From positions 1 to 19,716 of the forward strand of contig CAMLFV010000016.1 of the NCBI GenBank assembly GCA_946479395.1: 19,716 nucleotides of DNA. The letters run 5' to 3'. Each line of letters opens with the position of its first letter. The stretch's first letter is position 1. Made by a program: the position numbers and the translations under genes. The stretch comes from an uncultured Flavobacterium sp. (lineage in GTDB: Bacteria > Bacteroidota > Bacteroidia > Flavobacteriales > Flavobacteriaceae). This document shows positions 1 to 9,074 of this stretch, piece after piece. The notes beneath the pieces are model-generated. The model did no database searches. It saw only the letters and a program-made list of their open reading frames with translations, and was not told where the DNA came from.

Positions 1-23
1 ACGGTTTGACATAACTATCCTGA

Positions 24-1379
24 TTAAATATAACTTATATTTCCATTAACTAATAATTTAAACTCATTCTGTACTTGTTGATCGCTTCTCATCTTATCCA
101 TTAACATTAAAGGAGTTAACCAATCACCAAAAGTACCATTAGCATAATTATTATACAGATCTCGTCCGTTTTTATATAAATTAGGATCTACCCATGGCGC
201 TGCTTGAAAAGCTCCTAAAAAGTAGTTTTGGTTAATACCATTTGTACCTACACTAGTTGCTTGATTATTTTTTGAAAAGTTAGCACTTACATTGGTACCA
301 AATACTAAACGATCGTCAGAACTTTTTCCATTTAAATTAGAACGGAAATTAAATCTTTGTAATCCTGTATCTTTCAAAATACCTTCGTAATCTGCATAAC
401 CTATAGAAGTATACGATGATAAGTTTTTAGAACCTGCTGAAAAAGACAATGTATGAGTACTCATTAATGCATCTCTCATAAAAATATCTGTCCAATCTGT
501 ATCTACTTTTCTTTGAGCAGCAGTAAGACTTGGAATACCTGCAGCAGGATAAGCAGTTCTAGCCGCTTTCAAGAAATTATCATACTCATTGGTATTCATT
601 AAATTATATTGATTTTCTTGTAAAGAAGAAACACCAACAGTACCAACATATTTTACTGATAAAGAAGAATCAAATGATGCGGTTTTAGTAGTTACCACAA
701 TTACACCATTAGCACCTCTGTTTCCATAGATTGCAGTTGCCCCAGCATCTTTCAACACGGTAATATTTTCAATATCGTTTGGGTTAATTGATCTAAAACG
801 ATCAGACGACATTGGCACGCCATCAATTATATATAACGGCTGAACATTTCCGTTAATTGACCCCAAACCTCTTAAAAGCACCTGGGTATCATTACTTCCT
901 GGTTGACCAGAACCAGTTGCAATATTTAAACCAGGGATTTGCCCTTGTAAGGTTTGTAGAAACGACGCATTTGGACGCCCTTCAATTGTTTTTGAAGTAA
1001 CTGTTGTTGCTGCTACTGCAGATTTTTCTTTAGTCACAGTTCTATACATATCAATTACAACATCTTCTAAGAAAATTGATTCATCTTCTACTAATGTTGC
1101 ATTTAACACACTAGAATCTCCAACTGTAAGGGTTACAGCTTTGAAGCCTTCGTAAACAACTCGGACTTTATCGCCTTTTTTTAAATTTAACGTATACTTC
1201 CCTTCGTCGTCAGTATCTGTACCAAAAGTGGTACCTACCACCATAATGGTTGCCCCAGGAATAGGGTCACCATCTTCTGTTTTTACAACTCCTGTTACTT
1301 GCTTGCCTGATTGTGCAAAACCTACTTGCATAATCAAAGCAAAAAACAGAGTTAAAATCCAAGTAAACCTTGATCTCAT
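24..1379 (-). CDS. SusC/RagA-family TonB-dependent outer-membrane receptor, N-terminal part, prematurely stopped
   Basis: Proteins of this family form outer-membrane barrels that import glycans or peptides using TonB energy, usually with a SusD lipoprotein. Seen here: a signal peptide ending near GFAQ (residue 23), a carboxypeptidase-regulatory-like beta-sandwich (about 27-100, starting VTGVVKTEDGDPIPGAT), then the plug domain (about 115-235) with the SusC-typical LYIIDGVPM and YGNRGANGVIVVTT motifs, and the first barrel strands. Family members are usually about 950-1100 residues, but this frame stops after 451. Past the stop, a shifted frame reads FNQDSYVKP to the window edge, which could continue a barrel strand, so a frameshift near 24-32 is likely. 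A consensus promoter lies upstream. The family call is secure. Whether the gene is broken or the base call is wrong cannot be told from the 23 bases left. Confidence 0.9.
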   Translation of the reverse strand: MRSRFTWILTLFFALIMQVGFAQSGKQVTGVVKTEDGDPIPGATIMVVGTTFGTDTDDEGKYTLNLKKGDKVRVVYEGFKAVTLTVGDSSVLNATLVEDESIFLEDVVIDMYRTVTKEKSAVAATTVTSKTIEGRPNASFLQTLQGQIPGLNIATGSGQPGSNDTQVLLRGLGSINGNVQPLYIIDGVPMSSDRFRSINPNDIENITVLKDAGATAIYGNRGANGVIVVTTKTASFDSSLSVKYVGTVGVSSLQENQYNLMNTNEYDNFLKAARTAYPAAGIPSLTAAQRKVDTDWTDIFMRDALMSTHTLSFSAGSKNLSSYTSIGYADYEGILKDTGLQRFNFRSNLNGKSSDDRLVFGTNVSANFSKNNQATSVGTNGINQNYFLGAFQAAPWVDPNLYKNGRDLYNNYANGTFGDWLTPLMLMDKMRSDQQVQNEFKLLVNGNISYI

Positions 1380-1407
1380 ATTAATTTAATTTGAATTAGT
1401 TTAAGTA

Positions 1408-1438
1408 CAAAACTAAACCTTTTTTATATAATAACAAA
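1408..1438 (-). promoter_or_regulatory. Bacteroidota-type promoter of the SusC gene
   Basis: Read on the minus strand, TTTG (1438-1435), a 19-base gap and TAGTTTTG (1415-1408) match the Bacteroidota sigma consensus TTTG-N19-TAnnTTTG exactly. The -7 box ends 28 bases before the SusC start codon. This is the best promoter match in the window. Confidence 0.75.
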
Positions 1439-1613
1439 TTTTTAACATACCTATTTAATAAGAAATCGAACCTATTAAAGATAAAATCTCCTCAATTTTA
1501 AACAAATGAGACACTTATTCTAATATTTTCTTAACTAGAAACTCAACTTTTAGTTTGATTATTAAATCTAAAAAAACTCGCAAAAAATTAGAAAACAATC
1601 TCCTTAAAAAAAC

Positions 1614-1643
1614 AAAATCTGCCTCAGTTACGAGACAGATTTT
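1614..1643 (-). terminator. Rho-independent terminator of the secreted protease gene
   Basis: Twelve-base arms (1614-1625 and 1632-1643) pair around a 6-base loop. The single non-Watson-Crick pair is G-U on the minus-strand RNA but C-A on the plus strand. On the minus strand the hairpin is followed by a GTTTTTTT run. Both points support minus-strand use, just after the protease stop codon. Confidence 0.75.
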
Positions 1644-1665
1644 CATATTCAATAATTATTTTTAG

Positions 1666-3675
1666 TTATTTCTTAATAAACTTATAACTTTTCTTAGCTC
1701 CGTCTTTAGAAATTACCAACATATAAACACCCTCTTTAAGAGTAGACACATCAATAGATGTATTATCCGAACTAAATGTCAGATTTTGACTTTTTACTTC
1801 TTTTCCTAACATGTCATATACTTTAAAACTTGCATTAGCTAAAATACCTAAATCACCAGCAATGTTTAATACAGAAGTTGTTGGATTCGGATAAATATTT
1901 AAATCATTTAATATAATATCATCAACTGACAAAATTAGCTTTGATGCTCCAGAAACAATTAGGGAATAATCTTGCGAACCTCCTTGCAAAGTACCTGTGT
2001 GATTTATAGTAATTTTATAATCTCCAGCTATTTTATCTGCTGATGTAAAAAACTCTATTTTTTCAATATTGTCTCTCTCATTTCTAGCATTTCTAACAGC
2101 AATATTACTACTTGTTGGAAGAATGCTCCATTTTTTATCTAAAGCCCAAGGATAAAACACTTTACCCGTAGTTAAATTTGTTAACGTTATATCTAAATCA
2201 TTTACCAATTTTTTTAGATTCACATCTCCAGTGGTATCTGCTGTTCCTGCAGGATCGTTCCAAGCCATAGTAACAACTAAATCTTCAAAACCATCATAAG
2301 GAAACACATATTCGTAAGTGTCGCCCTGCGTTAAGCTTAACTCTTCCATTACTGCTAAACTATCTTTAACAGCATCCATTACCAATTTTCCTTTTCCTGC
2401 ATCAATTAACCCCCAACCAAACATAAAATCTGGTCCTGCAGCTGGTCCTGCTTCACGAGCTGTATGTGCCATTAACGCCCTAACTGTTGCCGATTTCATA
2501 TAACGTCCAAACAGATCATTATGATATCCCTGCCACATAGTTAACACACCTGTAACTGCGGGTGCTGCCATAGAAGTACCGCTCATTACATCAGTTGCTT
2601 GATTTCCTGTAATACCAACAGATGTAACATTCATTCCTTTTGCAGCAATATCTGGTTTAATTCTAAAATCATTTGTAGGTCCATAATTACTAAAAGGAGC
2701 TATAAAAGGATTTGAACCACTTACAGAAGCCGTACCTGTTATCCCAGTATAATTTTCAGTCCCGTATGTTGCCGCAACAACAACAACATTTTTAGAAACA
2801 CCTGCTTGAGATAATAAATCTTTTTTATTCTTTGCTGGATTATAATTTGCATCTCTATCATTTCCGGCAGCAAACACAATTGTATAATATGGCGCATTAT
2901 TTGCTAATAAATCATAATCTCTAGCGTCACTATTGTACAAACCAAATATATTCACAGAACCTCCCGACCCAAAATAATTTGCGGTATTAAGACCATAAGA
3001 ATGATTTGAAGTATAAATTGGTGCAGTAGTACTAGCTGCCGCTGTAGCCATTTCACTTAAATCTTGTATCCAGTTATATGCAAATACTTTTGCACCCCAA
3101 GCAAATCCCCAACCAAGACCTGATCCAAAATTTCCGGCAGCCACAGTACCCGCCACGTGAGGACCATGTTCTCTTCCGTCTTGATTATTTCCTTGAAAAT
3201 TATTACCAGTATCTTTTACGCTATAACGATTTACACCTGCAGTCATAAAACCTAAGTGATTAATTGTTAAAACGCCTCCATCCCATACACCAACATTCAT
3301 ACCTGTACCATTAATGCCGTCTGTATGCATATCCTTAGCATTAGCTGTTTTCAAAGAACTTGCTGTTGGAGAGTTATTGAATGTAGTATTATAAATTAAA
3401 GCTCCTGTTTCATCTTCATAATTAACCAACGAAAACGCGTTACCATCAGTACTTCCCCCAATAGGCATACCTTTTTGCTCTGCAATTTCAACCGCTTTCT
3501 GGTATCTTCTTTCAAACTCTTGAGATTTTTCTTTTGAAAAATTTTGTAAAAATTCAATATTTGTAGCCTTACGCACATATTCAGGCATAGTTTGTTCCTG
3601 TTCTTGAGCGTTAACATTATTAAATGATGCTAATGCCAATAAAGCCAAGAATAACTTCGTAATTTTATTTTTCAT
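1666..3675 (-). CDS. Secreted subtilisin-like S8 serine protease with type IX secretion C-terminal domain
   Basis: Predicted extracellular or surface-bound endopeptidase. Seen: signal peptide (1-23, ending VNAQ) and a subtilase domain with the triad Asp132 (GVWDGG), His170 (EHGPHVAGT) and Ser367 (SGTSMAAPAVTG), plus Asn271 (FAAGND) at the oxyanion-hole position. A beta-rich domain (about 445-580) resembles the jelly-roll that follows many KP-43-type subtilases. The last 80 residues begin LNIYPNPTTSVLNI and end GVYMLVISKDGAKKSYKFIKK in the style of a type A sorting domain. Such a domain directs export by PorSS/T9SS and is removed at the surface. No separate inhibitor gene is seen; the span 25-110 is probably a propeptide. 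The gene stands alone, with a -7 box upstream and a terminator downstream. All catalytic residues are present, so it is likely active. Confidence 0.93.
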   Translation of the reverse strand: MKNKITKLFLALLALASFNNVNAQEQEQTMPEYVRKATNIEFLQNFSKEKSQEFERRYQKAVEIAEQKGMPIGGSTDGNAFSLVNYEDETGALIYNTTFNNSPTASSLKTANAKDMHTDGINGTGMNVGVWDGGVLTINHLGFMTAGVNRYSVKDTGNNFQGNNQDGREHGPHVAGTVAAGNFGSGLGWGFAWGAKVFAYNWIQDLSEMATAAASTTAPIYTSNHSYGLNTANYFGSGGSVNIFGLYNSDARDYDLLANNAPYYTIVFAAGNDRDANYNPAKNKKDLLSQAGVSKNVVVVAATYGTENYTGITGTASVSGSNPFIAPFSNYGPTNDFRIKPDIAAKGMNVTSVGITGNQATDVMSGTSMAAPAVTGVLTMWQGYHNDLFGRYMKSATVRALMAHTAREAGPAAGPDFMFGWGLIDAGKGKLVMDAVKDSLAVMEELSLTQGDTYEYVFPYDGFEDLVVTMAWNDPAGTADTTGDVNLKKLVNDLDITLTNLTTGKVFYPWALDKKWSILPTSSNIAVRNARNERDNIEKIEFFTSADKIAGDYKITINHTGTLQGGSQDYSLIVSGASKLILSVDDIILNDLNIYPNPTTSVLNIAGDLGILANASFKVYDMLGKEVKSQNLTFSSDNTSIDVSTLKEGVYMLVISKDGAKKSYKFIKK

Positions 3676-3711
3676 TATATTTAAATATTAATCATAATAC
3701 ATTTAGAATAT

Positions 3712-3719
3712 CAAATTTA
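3712..3719 (-). promoter_or_regulatory. -7 box upstream of the secreted protease gene
   Basis: TAAATTTG on the minus strand matches TAnnTTTG, 36 bases before the protease start. No TTTG is found at the matching -33 distance, so only half of the promoter consensus is supported. Confidence 0.4.
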
Positions 3720-3779
3720 TGTAATTTTGTTGTGATTTTTATTTTTTTGTCAAATTATTGCAATATTTAACATTCTATT

Positions 3780-4385
3780 ATGTTATTAAAAACATTTAGT
3801 GGTTTAAAATACGAAGTTGGAACTGATGAAGCTGGCAGAGGTTGCCTTGCTGGTCCGGTTACGGCAGCAGCCATTCTTATAAATGATAGATTGGAAAATG
3901 AATTAATCAACGATTCTAAAAAACTATCCATTAACTCTAGAAATAGTTTAAGACGTTTTATTGAAGATCATAGCAATCTTTTTGGTATTGCGCATGTTTA
4001 TGAAAATAGAATTGATGAAATTAATATTCTGAATGCATCTATTGAAGCAATGCACTTGGCTGTTGGGCAATTAAATTTTGAACCTGAATTTATTATTGTT
4101 GACGGAAACCGTTTTAAACCTTATAAACAAATTCCACACGTTACTATAATTAAAGGTGATAGTAAATATTTAAGTATTGCCGCAGCATCAATACTAGCTA
4201 AAACATACCGTGATGAATATATGTTGCAACTACACGAAGAATTTCCAATGTATGGCTGGGACACGAACATGGGCTATCCTACCAAAAAACATCGCGAAGC
4301 TATTTTAGAATACGGACCTTGTAAACACCATCGAAAAACATTTCGCTTATTACCAGAACAATTGGTATTGGATTTAAATAAATAA
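3780..4385 (+). CDS. rnhB: Ribonuclease HII
   Basis: Cytoplasmic endonuclease that cuts the RNA strand of RNA-DNA hybrids and removes single ribonucleotides from DNA. Seen: the opening motif [13 protein letters not shown] with metal ligands Asp16 and Glu17, VDGN with Asp108, and KGDS with Asp127 followed by [13 protein letters not shown]. These give the complete DEDD active site at nearly the same positions as E. coli RNase HII. At 201 residues it has the usual length, and the C-terminal HHRKTF segment is also typical. The ATG start is the first in frame and lies just before the conserved domain. The gene is divergent from the protease gene and convergent with lipB. Its stop codon lies inside a perfect palindrome that serves as terminator. 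Confidence 0.97.
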   Translation: MLLKTFSGLKYEVGTDEAGRGCLAGPVTAAAILINDRLENELINDSKKLSINSRNSLRRFIEDHSNLFGIAHVYENRIDEINILNASIEAMHLAVGQLNFEPEFIIVDGNRFKPYKQIPHVTIIKGDSKYLSIAAASILAKTYRDEYMLQLHEEFPMYGWDTNMGYPTKKHREAILEYGPCKHHRKTFRLLPEQLVLDLNK

Positions 4386-4408
4386 GGAGTGAAATTTCAC
4401 TCCTTATT
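4381..4408. terminator. Bidirectional terminator shared by rnhB and lipB
   Basis: A perfect 28-bp palindrome with 14-base arms centred on GAAATTTC, with A-rich and T-rich ends. It contains the rnhB stop codon (4383-4385) and ends 3 bases before the lipB stop, so it can terminate both convergent transcripts. Confidence 0.8.
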
Positions 4409-4411
4409 ATA

Positions 4412-5113
4412 TTATAAAAACTCGGCTTCAAAAAGCTCTTTAAAATAATGCAAGATTTTTTGTTTTACCTCTTCTTCATTTACCGTTTCTACTCCCAATT
4501 CTACATTTAATGAGGCTACCGCTTTTCCACGAATACCACAAGGAATAATATTATCGAAATATCCTAAATTGGTATTTACATTAAACGCGAAGCCGTGCAT
4601 GGTTACCCAACGCGAAGCACGCACACCCAAAGCACAAATTTTTCGGGCAAACGGTGTTCCAACATCCAACCAAACTCCGGTTTCTCCTTCGCTTCGCTCC
4701 CCTTTTAATCCGTAATCTGCCAATGTTCTAATAAAAACATCTTCTAAAAAGCGTAAGTATTTGTGAATATCGGTAAAAAAGTTATCTAAATCTAAAATCG
4801 GGTAACCTACAATTTGTCCGGGTCCGTGATACGTTATATCTCCCCCTCGGTTTATCTTATAAAATGTAGCATTCTTTGCTGCCAATTGTTCCTCATTCAA
4901 CAACAAATTTTCCAAATCGCCACTTTTACCCAATGTGTAAACATGCGGATGTTCTACAAACAAAAGATAATTTGGCGTTTCTTTCTGGTTTGCCTCGTCT
5001 TTTCTGTTTTGCGATTTTATATCTAAAATTCCTTGAAACAATTCTTCCTGATAATCCCAAGTGTCTTTATAGTCTTTTAACCCTAAATCTTGTATTTGAA
5101 CTTTTTTATTCAT
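4412..5113 (-). CDS. lipB: Lipoyl(octanoyl) transferase LipB
   Basis: Moves octanoyl from octanoyl-ACP to the lipoyl domains of 2-oxoacid dehydrogenases and the glycine cleavage H protein, the first step of lipoate synthesis. Seen: the family signature [17 protein letters not shown] (89-105), RKICALGVR with the catalytic Lys158, and [12 protein letters not shown] with the acyl-carrying Cys192. The length of 233 residues is normal. The start codon lies 12 bases after the stop of the small Pmp3-like gene, so the two are probably co-transcribed from the promoter upstream of that gene. LipA is not in the window. Confidence 0.97.
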   Translation of the reverse strand: MNKKVQIQDLGLKDYKDTWDYQEELFQGILDIKSQNRKDEANQKETPNYLLFVEHPHVYTLGKSGDLENLLLNEEQLAAKNATFYKINRGGDITYHGPGQIVGYPILDLDNFFTDIHKYLRFLEDVFIRTLADYGLKGERSEGETGVWLDVGTPFARKICALGVRASRWVTMHGFAFNVNTNLGYFDNIIPCGIRGKAVASLNVELGVETVNEEEVKQKILHYFKELFEAEFL

Positions 5114-5125
5114 TGTGTGTTGTGT

Positions 5126-5290
5126 TTATCTGTTGTACTTAGGATTGTTTAAAATTACCAAAGCGCCAATAACTCCGGGAACCCAGCCTGCCAAGGTTAA
5201 CAGAAATACGATTATTATTGATCCGCAACCTTTATCAAAAACAGCGAATGGCGGTAGAAAAATGGCTAATAAAACCCTCCAAAAACTCAT
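5126..5290 (-). CDS. Small Pmp3/YqaE-family (UPF0057) membrane protein
   Basis: A 54-residue protein, MSFWRVLLAIFLPPFAVF followed by DKGCGS and a second hydrophobic stretch with LTLAGWVPGVIGALVI, ending NNPKYNR. This is the standard two-helix layout of the Pmp3/YqaE family, including the Pro-Pro in helix 1, the DKGCG loop and the W-P-G in helix 2. Family members are small inner-membrane proteins linked to membrane potential and salt or cold stress; the exact function is unsettled. The ATG at 5290 is chosen because it starts the conserved MSFWR block. The gene lies 12 bases upstream of lipB in the same direction, with a TAAATTTG -7 box 26 bases upstream. Confidence 0.92.
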   Translation of the reverse strand: MSFWRVLLAIFLPPFAVFDKGCGSIIIVFLLTLAGWVPGVIGALVILNNPKYNR

Positions 5291-5316
5291 AGTGTTTCTA
5301 TTAATTAATATTTATA

Positions 5317-5324
5317 CAAATTTA
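5317..5324 (-). promoter_or_regulatory. -7 box of the Pmp3-like/lipB operon
   Basis: TAAATTTG on the minus strand matches TAnnTTTG, 26 bases before the small membrane-protein gene. No clear -33 TTTG lies at the right distance. Confidence 0.45.
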
Positions 5325-5391
5325 ATCAATTAAAAACAATGTGGCATTTAAAAATATTCAAACAAAATAGATTAATCAACTAAAAAATAAT

Positions 5392-5399
5392 TAATTTTG
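5392..5399 (+). promoter_or_regulatory. -7 box of lysS
   Basis: TAATTTTG matches TAnnTTTG, 28 bases before the lysS ATG, the same distance as in the SusC promoter. The -33 region is A-rich without TTTG. Confidence 0.5.
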
Positions 5400-5427
5400 C
5401 AGGTTAAATAAAGAAAATATAAATTTT

Positions 5428-7128
5428 ATGCAACTTTCAGAACAAGAAATCATCAGAAGAGAAAAATTGGGCAAGTTACGTGAACTTGGCATCAATCCTT
5501 ATCCCGCTAATTTGTTTCCAGTAAATCACACATCGAAGCAGATCAAGGAAACTTTTGAAGAAGGCAAGAAGGTTGTAACTGCCGGCAGATTAATGAGCGT
5601 ACGCGACCAAGGTAAAGCCAGTTTTGCTGAAATTCAAGATCAAGAAGGCAGAATTCAATTATATTTAAACCGCGATGTTATTTGCGCAGGCGAAGACAAA
5701 ACATTGTACAACACCGTATTTAAAAAATTGACCGATTTGGGCGATTTTATTGGCATTGAAGGCGAATTATTTACAACACAAGTGGGTGCAAAATGTATCC
5801 GAGTAGAAAAATTTTCGATTCTTTCTAAAACTTTACGCCCGTTGCCGTTGCCAAAAACCGATGACGAAGGCAATGTGTTTGACGCTTTTACCGATCCGGA
5901 ATTGCGTTACCGTATGCGTTATGTAGATTTAATTGTGAATCCGCTTAACAAAGAAATTTTTATAAAACGCACCAAATTATACAACGCTATGCGCTCGTTT
6001 TTTAACGACCGTGGTTATTTAGAGGTTGATACTCCGGTTTTACAATCGATTCCCGGTGGTGCAGCAGCACGTCCGTTTATTACACACCACAATGCGTTAG
6101 ATATTCCGTTATACATGCGTATTGCTAACGAATTGTATTTAAAACGTTTGATTGTTGGTGGATTTGAAGGTGTTTACGAGTTTTCTAAAAATTTCCGTAA
6201 CGAAGGAATGGACAGAACCCATAATCCAGAATTTACGGCAATGGAAATTTACGTTGCCTATAAAGATTACAATTGGATGATGGAGTTTACCGAACAATTA
6301 CTAGAACATTGTGCCATTGCGGTTAACGGAACTAGCGAAGCTACGTTTGGCGAACACAAAATTAATTTTAAAGCGCCATACAAACGGGTAACGATGCGCC
6401 AAGCGATTATTGATTTTACGGGTTTTGATATTAACGGAAAGACCGAAGATGAAATTCGCGAAGCTGCTAAAAGCATGGGAATTGCCGTTGATGACACCAT
6501 GGGTAAAGGAAAATTGATTGATGAAATTTTTGGTGAGAAATGCGAAGGAAACTACATTCAACCAACGTTTATTACCGATTATCCTAAAGAAATGTCGCCA
6601 CTTACCAAAGAACACCGCGACAACCCAGAATTAACAGAGCGTTTTGAATTGATGGTTTGTGGTAAGGAAGTTGCCAATTCGTATTCGGAATTAAACGACC
6701 CAATTGATCAGCGCGAGCGCTTTGAAGAGCAATTGAAATTATCTGCGAAAGGCGACGATGAAGCTGGACAGTTTATCGACGAAGATTTCTTGCGTGCATT
6801 AGAATTCGGGATGCCACCAACAGGTGGTTTAGGTATTGGTATGGACCGATTGATTATGTTTTTAACTAACAACCCGTCAATACAAGAAGTATTGTTTTTC
6901 CCGCAAATGCGCCCAGAAAAAGCAGCACCAAGTTATGAGTTAACCGATGACGAAAAAGTAATTATCAGTATATTAGAAGCCAACCAAAACAAGCTTGCTA
7001 TTACAGCTTTAAAAGAACAAGCAGGATTAAGCGGTAAAAAGTGGGACAAAGCCATGAAAGCTCTAGCTTCATACAACCTTACCAAAGTGGTTACAGAAAA
7101 TGAAGAAAAAGTAGTTGAGGTTGTTTAA
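5428..7128 (+). CDS. lysS: Lysyl-tRNA synthetase, class II
   Basis: Charges tRNA-Lys with lysine in the cytoplasm. Seen: N-terminal OB-fold anticodon-binding domain (about 50-150) and the class II catalytic domain with motif 1 (about 185-215, FNDRGYLEVDTPVLQ), motif 2 (FRNEGMDRTHNPEFTAMEIY, 256-275) and motif 3 (GGLGIGMDRLIMFL, 466-479). The SELNDPIDQRERF block is the lysine-type signature. After residue 500 there is an extra domain of about 65 residues (TDDEKVIISILEANQ...) with the helical look of a small winged-helix module. Such an extension is usual in Bacteroidota LysRS and makes the protein longer (566) than E. coli LysS (505). The ATG directly precedes the conserved LSEQEIIRREKL start. 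A terminator follows within 25 bases. Confidence 0.98.
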   Translation: MQLSEQEIIRREKLGKLRELGINPYPANLFPVNHTSKQIKETFEEGKKVVTAGRLMSVRDQGKASFAEIQDQEGRIQLYLNRDVICAGEDKTLYNTVFKKLTDLGDFIGIEGELFTTQVGAKCIRVEKFSILSKTLRPLPLPKTDDEGNVFDAFTDPELRYRMRYVDLIVNPLNKEIFIKRTKLYNAMRSFFNDRGYLEVDTPVLQSIPGGAAARPFITHHNALDIPLYMRIANELYLKRLIVGGFEGVYEFSKNFRNEGMDRTHNPEFTAMEIYVAYKDYNWMMEFTEQLLEHCAIAVNGTSEATFGEHKINFKAPYKRVTMRQAIIDFTGFDINGKTEDEIREAAKSMGIAVDDTMGKGKLIDEIFGEKCEGNYIQPTFITDYPKEMSPLTKEHRDNPELTERFELMVCGKEVANSYSELNDPIDQRERFEEQLKLSAKGDDEAGQFIDEDFLRALEFGMPPTGGLGIGMDRLIMFLTNNPSIQEVLFFPQMRPEKAAPSYELTDDEKVIISILEANQNKLAITALKEQAGLSGKKWDKAMKALASYNLTKVVTENEEKVVEVV

Positions 7129-7151
7129 ACGAACTCGAAGCTTCATATACA

Positions 7152-7188
7152 AAACAGAGGTTTGGCTGATTAAGTCAAACCTCTGTTT
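7152..7188 (+). terminator. Rho-independent terminator of lysS
   Basis: Perfect 13-base arms AAACAGAGGTTTG (7152-7164) and CAAACCTCTGTTT (7176-7188) around an 11-base loop, followed by ATTTT. It lies 23 bases after the lysS stop codon. Confidence 0.85.
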
Positions 7189-7240
7189 ATTTTAAAAGTA
7201 CTTCAAAAAATTAATTAATTTGAAAAAAAGTTTTTGTGCT

Positions 7241-8818
7241 TTAACTTGTACTTAAAGCGGAATTTACAGACTGTGTTAGATTATCTACCAGCAAGCCTAA
7301 TATCTCATCCATCAATTTAAGATCTTTCTTGGAAGTGCGTGCGAAATCATGGTTAAACTGCAAGCGATGCTTTATAAGCCCAAAAAAGTTTTTATTATTG
7401 TATTTATCAAACAGAAACTCTACCTTTTCCAGCTCCGGCTCAAGATGTACAATAAGCTTCCACAAAATGAAGGGTGTAGCATAATTGGGCAAATATGAAG
7501 ATTTTGAGAAAACCAGCGTACGAAAGACCCTCATAAGCGTATGGTTAAACAAAAGCTCTGCACCTTCACTATTTTTCCTACCATTTTTGCGCAAAGCCAA
7601 ATAACTTTCGTATAATACTTTTGCAGACCGGAAATAGTACTCCAAATCGGGATAGCATTTTTCATGCGGATCTTCCCAATGTATCTGCGGATATACCGCA
7701 GATTGATACACTCTTTTTTCGTGCTTCATTATCTCTTTGAAAAACGTCTGGTGCTGGAACAGATTTTTCTGTATCCAAATACGAGAATGACCAATAATAA
7801 CCACCTCAACATTGCTGCCCAGCCTTGCGCCTACAGACTGTTGCATAGAGCCAAGAACCACGCTACCCAGCCCCTCACCAACCAAAAGCAAATAATAAAC
7901 AGACTTTACATATGCAATTCTTTTATCAAACAAGTATACCTCCTCCACAGGCTTTATGCGTAAAATTTGAGAGACAATCTTTGTCTGTTCATCTTCATCA
8001 ACTGCATAGTCAATAAGCTTAAAGCTATGTTCCGGCACAATTGTTTTAATCGACTTTTTAAGTTCTGAAAAACGTTTAGAAACCAGATGGCACAATTTGC
8101 TTTCGGATTCGATTAAGGCAGTAACCAGATCGTCATTAAAATAATCGTCATTGTCTTCTGCACATTGCACTGCTCTTTCCAGTTCACCTATCAAAAAGAA
8201 TTCGGTTTCATTTTTTCTAACAAATAAAGAGGCCAACTCAGGTTCTACCAGTATCAATCTATTGATACTCTGGTGTAAATTTTCCAAATTCAGCTTTCGA
8301 CCAAAATAAAGCTGTTCCAATTGAAAAATATCATATTCAAATACCGAATTTAAAATTAGAACCGTACCTAACTGGGATGAATACTTTTTCATGCGGCTGC
8401 TCTCTGAAAACAGCAGATCGTGATCATGATGAAACCGGTCGGTATACTGCCTGTATTTTTTTTTACAGCTGCTCCAAGATGCATCTGAACAACCAATACC
8501 ATCTGCATTACTATACAGCACTGCCGGCTTGCGACAGTATGCCATACTGAACGGATTACCAATTGACAGGTTGTTTTCAAGCGTAAGCTCATCCATAACA
8601 TGTATAAACAAGCCATAGTTTATATAAGCGCTTGCGATCCATTTTTTTGACTCAACAAGTTTTACATCTAACTTACTAACCAAAACGATTAAGAGTTGTG
8701 AAATGCCATTGTCTGTGGGGTAATAAAAAATACCGGCTATTGCGAATTCTGCTATCAGCTGGCGAAGGCTGTTCTGCAAGACCGGATCTAATTCTGAAGT
8801 AATTTTAACTGTATCCAT
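7241..8818 (-). CDS. Unnamed 525-residue protein with two tandem nucleotidyltransferase/HEPN-like halves
   Basis: I do not recognise a named family. The chain appears to be an internal duplication at a steady offset of about 270 residues. Half 1 has a hydrophobic strand LLIVLVS (42-48), H73 with GLFIHVMDELTLENN and a segment ending AVLYSNA. Half 2 has VEVVIIGHS (337-345, H344) and a segment ending RVYQSA. Further pairs are VEPELASLF (191) with LEPELEKVEFLF (459), and FF at 207 with FF at 478. The order strand, His segment, helical bundle, EPEL resembles Bacteroidota proteins joining an MNT-type nucleotidyltransferase to a HEPN domain. The GS...D catalytic motif of NTases is absent from both halves. 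RLQFNH (485-490) fits a HEPN Rx4H pattern in the second half only. No signal peptide or membrane segment. It is divergent from an XRE regulator. Function unknown; the domain assignment is an inference. Confidence 0.6.
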   Translation of the reverse strand: MDTVKITSELDPVLQNSLRQLIAEFAIAGIFYYPTDNGISQLLIVLVSKLDVKLVESKKWIASAYINYGLFIHVMDELTLENNLSIGNPFSMAYCRKPAVLYSNADGIGCSDASWSSCKKKYRQYTDRFHHDHDLLFSESSRMKKYSSQLGTVLILNSVFEYDIFQLEQLYFGRKLNLENLHQSINRLILVEPELASLFVRKNETEFFLIGELERAVQCAEDNDDYFNDDLVTALIESESKLCHLVSKRFSELKKSIKTIVPEHSFKLIDYAVDEDEQTKIVSQILRIKPVEEVYLFDKRIAYVKSVYYLLLVGEGLGSVVLGSMQQSVGARLGSNVEVVIIGHSRIWIQKNLFQHQTFFKEIMKHEKRVYQSAVYPQIHWEDPHEKCYPDLEYYFRSAKVLYESYLALRKNGRKNSEGAELLFNHTLMRVFRTLVFSKSSYLPNYATPFILWKLIVHLEPELEKVEFLFDKYNNKNFFGLIKHRLQFNHDFARTSKKDLKLMDEILGLLVDNLTQSVNSALSTS

Positions 8819-8845
8819 AACATTTGATTTTTAAAGATTTGAATA

Positions 8846-8853
8846 CAAACTTA
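8846..8853 (-). promoter_or_regulatory. -7 box of the duplicated NTase/HEPN-like gene
   Basis: TAAGTTTG on the minus strand fits TAnnTTTG exactly, 27 bases before the start codon. The -33 region has no TTTG, so the promoter may be weak or need an activator. Confidence 0.45.
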
Positions 8854-9074
8854 AAATGTAGCAAAAGGATATAAAATTCAGCTACGGTATAAAAAATCCG
8901 CCACAGCGGGATATTTTAGACTAATGTATTTAGCAGGAGCTTTAATGATAATTGCGGACCTATTTATACCTATCAAGTTATTTTTTACTATATTAGCTCT
9001 ATACTATTTGTAAACCACAAAAAAACTGTCTGAAAATTTATCTACCTTCAGATACAAAACCCTGTTTTTTATTC

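Noticed and set aside
2318..2503. Plus-strand ORF opposite the protease gene
   Set aside because: It overlaps conserved subtilase coding sequence on the other strand and its product shows no family features.
4680..4705. CTCC/TTCGCTTCGCTCC stretch in lipB resembling the 26-bp hairpin repeat
   Set aside because: It encodes the [12 protein letters not shown] region that is expected in LipB proteins, and the match to the repeat is partial. Coding constraint explains it.
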